Part shown: positions 58,129 to 64,000 of the stretch, one piece after another
Layout: the number at the start of each line of letters is the position of its first letter
Numbering within the stretch: position 1 is the first letter of the stretch
DNA from: Rhodoblastus sphagnicola
GTDB lineage: Bacteria > Pseudomonadota > Alphaproteobacteria > Rhizobiales > Beijerinckiaceae
Length of the DNA: 64,000 nucleotides
Direction of reading: 5' to 3'
Assembly (NCBI RefSeq): GCF_002937075.1
Contig: NZ_NHSJ01000134.1
Coordinates: forward strand, 124,001 to 188,000
Translations under genes and position numbers: made by a program
The notes under the pieces: model-generated
Told to the model about the DNA's origin: nothing
The model's database searches: none
The model's input: only the letters and a program-made list of their open reading frames with translations

Positions 58129-59169
58129 TTACAGCGGGCAGGCCTCGGCGGGCAGGGAGAAGCGCGGGTCGGACAGCAAGGATTTATCGGTCAAACTGCC
58201 GAGAAAGGCCGCGATGTCGTCCATTTCCGTTGCGGACAGGGCCATCGGCAGACCGTGGCGCCGGATGGCTTCGGGCAGGGTCGCCGCCTTGCCGTCGTGG
58301 AAATAGGGGGCGGTCAGCGCCACATTGCGCAGGCCCGGCGTCCGGAAAAGCCCGGAATCCTCTGAGCGGCCGGTTTCTTCCGCGAGACCGCGATCCGCAG
58401 GCGCCGCCGGCTCCAAACCATGCGCCGCCGGCTCCAAACCATGCGCCGCCGGCTCCAAACCATGCGCCGCCAGCTCCAAACCATGCGCCGCCGGCTCCAG
58501 CGCGTGAAAAGCGTTGTCGGTGAAATTCTCGCCGGAATGGCAGGTCTGGCACCCGCCCTTGCCGCTGAAAAGCGCCCGTCCCGCTTCCGCGTCGGCCGAA
58601 AGCGGCGGGCCACCCCGCTCGGCCTTGTCATAGGGCGATTCAAAGGAGACGAGCGTGCGCTCGAAGGTCGCGATCGCCTGCGTGACCGTGGTCAGGCTGA
58701 TCTCACCCTGCTTTTCGGGAAAAGCGGCGGCGAACAGTTTTGTATAGCAAGGGGTCGCGAGACGCGGCGCCAACAAAGCCTCTTTCATTCCCATTTCAAT
58801 GGGGGTTTCGCCGAGCAACGGCGTCCGCGCCTGATGTTCGAGATCGACGGTCGTCCGACTCGCCCAGGTGAAATGCTTGAGCAAGGCGACATTCTGTAAA
58901 CCCGGCACATTGCGCTTGCCCGGATGATCGAGCGCGCCCGGATGGGTGCGGTTGCCGTCGGCGAAGCCGCGATGCTGCTCATGGCAGGTGGCGCAGGCCA
59001 TCGTGCCGTTGATGGAAAGATCGGCGTCATAAAACAGCCGCCGCCCCAGTTCGATCTTTATGGGCGAGGACGGATTGTCCGCCGCAAACGCGACCTCCCG
59101 CGCCGCCCCAGGCGAGGCGAAGCCGCCCATCAGGACCAAGGACAGCGCGGCGCGGCGAATGGGACCCAT
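58129..59169 (-). CDS. Di-heme cytochrome c peroxidase (MauG/CcpA family)
   Basis: A 346-residue periplasmic protein with a signal peptide (AALSLVLMGGFASPGAA). Two heme sites are CATCH (residue about 65) and CQTCH (about 206), and the inter-heme region is intact. After the second heme an insert of five tandem EPAAHGL-type units (21 bp each, 58401-58505) lengthens a surface loop. It reduces peroxide with electrons from small cytochromes. The start is taken at 59169, four bases after the upstream stop, rather than at 59190. Confidence 0.92.
   Translation of the reverse strand: MGPIRRAALSLVLMGGFASPGAAREVAFAADNPSSPIKIELGRRLFYDADLSINGTMACATCHEQHRGFADGNRTHPGALDHPGKRNVPGLQNVALLKHFTWASRTTVDLEHQARTPLLGETPIEMGMKEALLAPRLATPCYTKLFAAAFPEKQGEISLTTVTQAIATFERTLVSFESPYDKAERGGPPLSADAEAGRALFSGKGGCQTCHSGENFTDNAFHALEPAAHGLELAAHGLEPAAHGLEPAAHGLEPAAPADRGLAEETGRSEDSGLFRTPGLRNVALTAPYFHDGKAATLPEAIRRHGLPMALSATEMDDIAAFLGSLTDKSLLSDPRFSLPAEACPL
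58401..58505 (-). repeat. In-frame 21-bp minisatellite inside the peroxidase gene
   Basis: Five direct 21-bp units code for repeated EPAAHGL. Units 1-3 are identical, unit 4 has one change (EL for EP) and unit 5 is partial. Copy-number changes keep the frame, so loop length could vary between strains. Confidence 0.9.
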
Positions 59170-59173
59170 GCGA

Positions 59174-59695
59174 TCAGGGCAGTTTGACAACGAGAACGCC
59201 GGTTTGCGCTTCCGCGCCCGCCGACAACTGGACGAAATAGTCGCCCTTTTGCAGGGAATAATTCACGATCTTGCGAATGCCGGAACAGGCGGGACCGCCG
59301 CCATGGCCGACGGATTCGATCTTTTCGCCGCCCTTCACCACATCGACCCAAGAGGCGTTGCCGAGCGCGACGCGATAGGTTCCGGCCTCGGCGATGGCGA
59401 CATGGAGCAGGCCGCCATAAGCCACGCCGCCGCCCGGTTTGGTCGGGCGCGCGGCGTAAGTCACTTCGGGCGTGTGGACCAGTTGGGCCTTGACGGCGGC
59501 GCCGACGGCGATCTCGGCCTTGCCCGCATCCTCCGGCCGGGTCGCGGCGGTCAAGGGTTTCGGCGCGGTCCAGGCGGACAATTCAGCCGGCAGGGGGGCC
59601 GCATCTTCCGGACATTTGGGCGCCGGACTCTCCTGGGCGCAGGCGGGCGTAACGAGAAAGGCGCACAGGGCGAGGGCGGGCAGGGAGCGGAGCAT
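59174..59695 (-). CDS. Secreted protein of unknown function, partner of the peroxidase
   Basis: A 173-residue protein with a signal peptide (LRSLPALALCAFLVTPACA, with a cysteine at the end that could alternatively be a lipobox variant). The mature part has ATYAARPTKPGGG-like TYAARPTKPGGGVAYGGLL and SVGHGGGPACSGIRKIVNYS, and resembles a beta-sandwich. I do not recognise the family. ATG 59695 is preferred over 59719 because the signal peptide then begins normally. It precedes the peroxidase by four bases, so the two are one operon. Confidence 0.7.
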   Translation of the reverse strand: MLRSLPALALCAFLVTPACAQESPAPKCPEDAAPLPAELSAWTAPKPLTAATRPEDAGKAEIAVGAAVKAQLVHTPEVTYAARPTKPGGGVAYGGLLHVAIAEAGTYRVALGNASWVDVVKGGEKIESVGHGGGPACSGIRKIVNYSLQKGDYFVQLSAGAEAQTGVLVVKLP

Positions 59696-59835
59696 TGCAA
59701 AATTCCAGTTCATCAACATGAAGTGTGATTACATTAATAAACAAGATCAAGGGCAAAAAAGCATCATCTTCCGCAACGGCGGCGCTCCGGCGCTCAAAAC
59801 TTCTCCTTGGCCTGAAGCGAGGCGCCGGATCGGGT

Positions 59836-60705
59836 TCAGCCGCCCCAATAAGCCCGCGCATAGGGCGCGCCAAACCACAGAAGCAGAAACGCCAGAAGAG
59901 TCCGTATGTTGAAGATCACGAACAGGTAGAGCCATCGCGGCGAACGCGCGGGCTTGGGCGCATCGCCTTCAATATATTCTCCCCCGCGCAGCCAGGGCAG
60001 CCAATATTTCCGGCAAAACCCGGCATTGAGAAAATCGCTGTGGGCAAAACCGTGATGCCTGCGATCCCGAACAAATGGCCGGCGGAATCCATAAGTTCCC
60101 GCCGAGCCATAGCCGAATGTCACGGCCTCGGCGATGGCCGGCCAGACATCGCGCGCGCCAATTTCATTGATCAGCGGCGCGTTGAAGCGCGTCTCGTGGT
60201 CCTCGAGGCGAAAGCTCGACGGCGCGACGCTGCCGCAGAAGATGATCCTGTCAAAAGCGAGGTCCGGGCATTCTCGAAAGATCTGCGCGAAAACATAAGC
60301 CCCGAAACTGTGGGCGATGACGGAGACGGGCGCGGGCGCGCTGTCTTGCACGATATGGCGAATCTGCGTTTTGACCTTTTCGATCACGCGACGGCGAAAA
60401 TACGGACCCGGCGCCAGAAAACGAAGCAGATCGAAATATTCGTAATGGGTGAGGTGCGCCACGACTCCGCCATTCCGCAAGGTCGCCTGGATTTCCGATT
60501 GCCATAACGAACAGGTGCGGATGCCGTGAATGAGAATGACGACGGGGTGGCGCGCATCTTGCTCTGGCGCGCCGTCGGGCAAGTCCGCGATGGAATTAAG
60601 TTGGGCGCCTCCCTCTGGATGAGACCTTGCCGGCGCCGGAGTCCGCGCGACCGACACGGCCTCCGGGTTCAATTTGCGAACGGTTTCCATCTCGTCTTGG
60701 GACAA
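59836..60705 (-). CDS. Alpha/beta-hydrolase-like protein with C-terminal membrane anchor
   Basis: A 289-residue protein. VVILIHGIRTCSLW forms the oxyanion-hole region and VSVIAHSFGAYVFAQIF carries the probable nucleophile Ser in AHSFG. The His candidate lies in RRHHGFAHSDFLN. The C-terminus ends in one membrane helix (LYLFVIFNIRTLLAFLLLWF). The start is read at TTG 60705; ATG 60690 is possible. Such anchored serine hydrolases may act on lipids or on proteins at the inner membrane. No partner is evident. Confidence 0.7.
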   Translation of the reverse strand: MSQDEMETVRKLNPEAVSVARTPAPARSHPEGGAQLNSIADLPDGAPEQDARHPVVILIHGIRTCSLWQSEIQATLRNGGVVAHLTHYEYFDLLRFLAPGPYFRRRVIEKVKTQIRHIVQDSAPAPVSVIAHSFGAYVFAQIFRECPDLAFDRIIFCGSVAPSSFRLEDHETRFNAPLINEIGARDVWPAIAEAVTFGYGSAGTYGFRRPFVRDRRHHGFAHSDFLNAGFCRKYWLPWLRGGEYIEGDAPKPARSPRWLYLFVIFNIRTLLAFLLLWFGAPYARAYWGG

Positions 60706-61123
60706 ATGGGGGCCTCACTGAAAAAATCTGGTTCCCTCCAACAGGGGACAGGGAAATCGTTAAGATCAAATCTAACGCGACCTCAACAGCGCGGCTAGGC
60801 CATTGAAACGAATTCTTTCGCGCGTTTGAAACCGGCCTTGATGGCGCAAGGCCGAGGGTCGGCCCAATGGACGTCAATGCGTCACAAGCGCGCCATCAAA
60901 CCGATCGGAAGGCGGCCCGGCGTGACGGCGCGCCGCCGCAAGCGCGGGCATGACGGCGCCAGCAGGGAAAAGCGAAAATGCGCCACTCTTCCTTCTCCCC
61001 TTGCGGGAGAAGGTGGCTCGCGGCGACAGCCGCGAGACGGATGAGGGGGAAAGCCGGGGGAGGGACGAACCCCTCATCCGGCGCTTCGCGCCACCTTCTC
61101 CCGCAAGGGGAGAAGGGGTCGCC
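60706..61123. other. Gene-free stretch holding palindromic repeat copy C
   Basis: 418 bases between convergent-side genes with no supported ORF. The right-hand part is the repeat at 60988-61118; the left-hand part is the upstream region of the alpha/beta hydrolase gene. Confidence 0.55.
60988..61118. repeat. Dispersed palindromic repeat, copy C
   Basis: It has the same inverted arms and inner GGATGAGGGG/CCCTCATCC segment as copies A and B. It ends five bases before the 3' end of ettA, so like the other copies it sits directly after a gene. Confidence 0.88.
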
Positions 61124-62776
61124 TCACCTCGAAAACTTCTTGTACTTCAACCGATGCGGAATCACGCTGTCCACGCCCAGCCGGCGCTTCTTGTCTTCCT
61201 CGTAATCGGCGAAATTGCCCTCGAACCATTCGACATGGCTGTCGCCTTCAAACGCCAGCATGTGCGTGGCGATGCGGTCGAGGAAGAAGCGATCATGCGA
61301 GATGATCACCGCGCAGCCCGCGTATTCCTCTAGGGCTTCCTCTAGCGCGCGCAGCGTGTCGACGTCGAGATCGTTGGTCGGTTCGTCGAGCAGCAGGACG
61401 TTGGCCCCCTGTTTCAACATTTTCGCCAGATGAACGCGATTGCGCTCGCCGCCCGAGAGCATCCCGACCTTCTTCTGCTGGTCGGCGCCTTTAAAGTTGA
61501 AGGTCGAGCAATAGCCGCGCGAATTGATCTCGCGTTTCCCTAAGTAGATCACTTCATTGCCGCCGGAAATCTCTTCCCAGACGGTCTTCTTGTCGTTGAG
61601 CGCGTCGCGCGACTGATCGACGTAGCCGAGCTGGACGCTGGAGCCGATCTCGATTTCGCCGGCATCGGGCTTGTCCTGCCCGGTGATCATGCGGAACAAG
61701 GTGGTCTTGCCGGCGCCGTTGGGGCCGATCACGCCGACAATGCCGCCGGGCGGCAGCTTGAACGAGAGGTCGTCGATCAGGAGCTTGTCGCCAAACCCCT
61801 TGTTCAGATTCTTGAACTCGATGACGTTCTGGCCGAGCCGTTCGGCCACGGGAATGATGATTTCGGCGGTGGACGGCGCCTTGTCGTTCTGCTTGGCGAC
61901 CAGTTCGTCATAGCGCTGGATACGCGCCTTGGATTTGGTCTGGCGCGCCTTCTGGCTGGAGGCGATCCAGTCGCTTTCCGCCTCGATGGCGCGCTGGCGC
62001 GCTTCGGATTCGCGGCCTTCCTGCTGCAGCCGCTTCTGCTTCTGCGTCAGCCAGGACGAATAATTGCCCTCGTAGGGAATGCCGCGGCCGCGATCCAGTT
62101 CGAGAATCCAGCTTGTGACATTATCGAGGAAGTAGCGATCGTGGGTGACGATCAGGATCGCGCCGGGATAGGTGCGCAAATGGCCTTCCAGCCAGTTCAC
62201 CGTCTCGGCGTCGAGATGGTTGGTGGGCTCATCCAGCAGCAGCAGTTCCGGCTGTTCCAGCAGCAGCTTGCACAAAGCGACGCGGCGCTTCTCGCCGCCG
62301 GAAAGCTTTTCCACCGCCCAATCGTCGGGCGGGCATCCCAGCGCGTCCATCGCCTGTTCCACCTGGCTGTCGAGATCCCACAGGCCCTTGGCCTCGATCT
62401 CGTCTTGCAGCGTGGTCATTTCATCGGCGGTCTCGTCGGAATAATTCATGGCGAGTTCGTTGTAGCGATCCAGGACCGCCTTCTTTTCCGCCACGCCGAG
62501 CATGCAGTTGCCGCGCACGTCAAGGGTTTCGTCGAGCTTGGGCTCCTGCGGCAGATAGCCCACGCGCGCGCCTTCCGCGACAAAGCCTTCGCCGTTGAAT
62601 TCCTTGTCGATGCCGGCCATGATGCGCAGCAGCGTCGATTTACCCGAGCCGTTGACGCCGAGCACGCCGATCTTGGCGTCCGGGTAGAAGGACAGGTGGA
62701 CATTGTCCAAAACCTTCTTGCCGCCCGGCCAGGCCTTGGTAAGTCCCTGCATGTGATAGATGAATTGCCGCGCCAT
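61124..62776 (-). CDS. ettA: Energy-dependent translational throttle protein EttA (ABC-F)
   Basis: A 550-residue ATPase with two ABC domains and no membrane part. Walker A motifs are GVNGSGKST and GPNGAGKTT; signatures are [15 protein letters not shown] and [15 protein letters not shown]; Walker B motifs are [12 protein letters not shown] and [12 protein letters not shown]. The P-site interaction linker (residues about 240-300, Lys/Arg/Gln-rich helices) and the EttA arm are present. It binds the ribosomal E site and gates the first elongation step according to ATP/ADP. Confidence 0.97.
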   Translation of the reverse strand: MARQFIYHMQGLTKAWPGGKKVLDNVHLSFYPDAKIGVLGVNGSGKSTLLRIMAGIDKEFNGEGFVAEGARVGYLPQEPKLDETLDVRGNCMLGVAEKKAVLDRYNELAMNYSDETADEMTTLQDEIEAKGLWDLDSQVEQAMDALGCPPDDWAVEKLSGGEKRRVALCKLLLEQPELLLLDEPTNHLDAETVNWLEGHLRTYPGAILIVTHDRYFLDNVTSWILELDRGRGIPYEGNYSSWLTQKQKRLQQEGRESEARQRAIEAESDWIASSQKARQTKSKARIQRYDELVAKQNDKAPSTAEIIIPVAERLGQNVIEFKNLNKGFGDKLLIDDLSFKLPPGGIVGVIGPNGAGKTTLFRMITGQDKPDAGEIEIGSSVQLGYVDQSRDALNDKKTVWEEISGGNEVIYLGKREINSRGYCSTFNFKGADQQKKVGMLSGGERNRVHLAKMLKQGANVLLLDEPTNDLDVDTLRALEEALEEYAGCAVIISHDRFFLDRIATHMLAFEGDSHVEWFEGNFADYEEDKKRRLGVDSVIPHRLKYKKFSR

Positions 62777-62973
62777 GTTGCATCCCTGTCGTCGGCGTTG
62801 AGCCGGGTTGTCTTGTTAGGCGATCTTGTAGCCGTGGCTCCGGCCCGACGCAAAGGGGAATTTGCCGCATTTCCGCGCGCGTCTTTTCAGTGTTGGATAT
62901 CGTCGGCGGCGGCTTAATTCTCGGCGCGCTTTGCGCTAGCATCACCGGCGCCGCCCGCCAGCCGGAGCCAGAT

Positions 62974-64000
62974 GTGACCGATTTAGAAAGCGATTTTCCG
63001 TCCGAACCCTCGATTTCGCGGTTTCGCGCGCCCAAACCCCCGCCCGCGCACCCTTCAAATCTCGCGGCGCCCGCCCTTTCACACTCCGGGGCCGCGCCCG
63101 CCGCCTTCGCCAGCGATTCGCCTCTGGCGCCGGAGGCTTACGCGCCGCAGGGAAGCCTGCTGACCCGGTTCGCGGAGCTGGCGGGCGCCGCGCCCACGCC
63201 TTTCGCCCTGGCGCTGGTCGCGCCGGCGGGCGGCGGCAAAACCAGCGCCCTCGGCTGGATCGCCGCGCGGTTGGACAAGGCTGCGCTCGTTCGGTTCGAA
63301 GCGGCGGATCTCGCCGCCGAGCCCGAGCGCGCGCTGGCCGCCGGGCTTTATCGGGCGCTGGCGCCCACCCAGGGCGCGCTGGTCGAAGCCGCCGCGCGCG
63401 AGGCGGAGGACTCCGCCGCCGGCGGCGCCTTGGCGCAGGACCGGCTCGACGATTTGCGCAAGAAACTGATCGCTGAGCGTCAGGCGCTCGCCAACCAGCA
63501 GGCGCGCCGCGCCGCCCTGCCCGAAACCGTGCTCTATGATCTGCCCGGCGCGCCGGTCGATCAATTCGCCCGCAGGATGCGCGGCGGCTTCGAGGCGCGG
63601 ATGCGCCGTTTCGGCCTCGGCGGCGACCCCCTGCTGACGTTCAAGGATTTGACCCGCGATCTCGCCGCCCATGACGGGCCAGGCCGGCTGCTGGCGAGCC
63701 TGCGCGCGGTTCACGGCTATCGCGGCCAGACCAATCTGCTGGTCTATGCCGTGCTGTTCTATCTGCTGGCGAAAGGCCTGGACTGGCTGTCCCTCAACAA
63801 GGCCGACTGGCTCGGCTGGTTGTCGCGCGCGCATGAGACGGGGGCGCAGACCGCCGATTTCCTGCGCGACCGGATCGGCCTGCTCGAGTCCGGCGCGACC
63901 CTCGCCGTCGCGCTCGCCCTGGCCTGCCTTGGCCTCAACCTCTGGCGCGCCTACAGTTTCGCCGCGCCGCTCCTGCGCGCGGCGCGGCAGCTCGACGAGG
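62974..64000 (+). CDS. P-loop NTPase with internal membrane segments, incomplete at window end
   Basis: The frame is open from GTG 62974 (GGAG seven bases upstream) to the window edge; 342 residues are visible. A Pro/Ala-rich disordered N-terminus (1-60) is followed by Walker A APAGGGKTSALGW (residues 83-95). Two membrane segments follow (TNLLVYAVLFYLLAKGLDWL and a helix near residue 310, LAVALALACLGLNLW). Transmembrane helices inserted after the P-loop are characteristic of KAP-family NTPases; assignment to that family is tentative because Walker B lies outside the window. It diverges from ettA with 197 bp between. Confidence 0.7.
   Translation, partial: MTDLESDFPSEPSISRFRAPKPPPAHPSNLAAPALSHSGAAPAAFASDSPLAPEAYAPQGSLLTRFAELAGAAPTPFALALVAPAGGGKTSALGWIAARLDKAALVRFEAADLAAEPERALAAGLYRALAPTQGALVEAAAREAEDSAAGGALAQDRLDDLRKKLIAERQALANQQARRAALPETVLYDLPGAPVDQFARRMRGGFEARMRRFGLGGDPLLTFKDLTRDLAAHDGPGRLLASLRAVHGYRGQTNLLVYAVLFYLLAKGLDWLSLNKADWLGWLSRAHETGAQTADFLRDRIGLLESGATLAVALALACLGLNLWRAYSFAAPLLRAARQLDE

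Overview
The 64 kb window is a GC-rich chromosomal stretch of an alphaproteobacterium, most likely a Hyphomicrobiales (Rhizobiales) member. The pointers are a MucR/Ros zinc-finger regulator, an MbfA-type ferritin/VIT1 iron exporter, a fused siroheme synthase, a PEP carboxylase, an ArsR-methyltransferase/metF/metH group and dispersed palindromes of the kind seen in rhizobial genomes. A nitrogenase-associated ArsC-like protein hints at a diazotroph. The genus cannot be fixed from the sequence alone. I see no rRNA, tRNA, CRISPR array, transposase or phage gene.

Layout. 0-6 kb: tail of a Lys/Ala/Pro-rich protein, PEP carboxylase (ppc), NUDIX hydrolase, mbfA and a metallophosphoesterase. 6-14 kb: YARHG protein, ferredoxin-NADP reductase (fpr), ArsC-like protein, Dps, UvrD-type helicase coupled to DNA polymerase IV, a repeat-rich membrane-anchored protein, then a gene-free stretch with a parS-like site and a dispersed palindrome. 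14-18.4 kb: cysG with a TrpD2/YbiB-like gene, then a PfkB kinase facing a GntR regulator. 18.5-28 kb: leftward surface-glycan/exoprotein block (two large GT2 enzymes, methyltransferase, GT4, an RTX-like repeat protein, an unknown beta-rich protein). 28.6-36 kb: greA and carB separated by a three-gene HAD/UbiA/membrane-protein module that resembles polyprenyl-phospho-pentose synthesis. 36-40 kb: cytochrome c, GtrA, TspO, methyltransferase, dctA. 40-45 kb: a TetR regulator diverging from pspA-yiaA and a triple-domain LplT-PlsC-Aas phospholipid repair protein, with three near-identical operator palindromes between them. 45-49 kb: second parS-like site, mucR, a thioesterase with an early stop, a GT39-like membrane protein. 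49-54.5 kb: metH, metF and an ArsR-methyltransferase regulator with a 16-bp perfect palindrome at its start. 54.6-56.2 kb: MobA-TusA fusion, DUF2478 protein, PsiF. 56.2-64 kb: SGNH hydrolase, hemolysin-III protein, di-heme peroxidase with an in-frame minisatellite, a secreted protein, an alpha/beta hydrolase, EttA, and the start of a P-loop NTPase that runs off the window.

The best candidates for under-described biology are: (i) the TetR/PspA/YiaA/LplT-PlsC-Aas envelope module with its triple operator; (ii) the MobA-TusA fusion coupled to DUF2478; (iii) the HAD-UbiA-membrane trio set between carB and greA; (iv) the RTX-like protein, its unknown partner and the adjoining glycosyltransferases; (v) the two parS-like sites and a three-copy palindromic repeat family, one copy of which separates metF from metH; (vi) a terminator-like hairpin in the carB leader. 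Two genes look recently damaged: yiaA has a one-base frameshift and the thioesterase has an in-frame amber codon, both near the 3' end.
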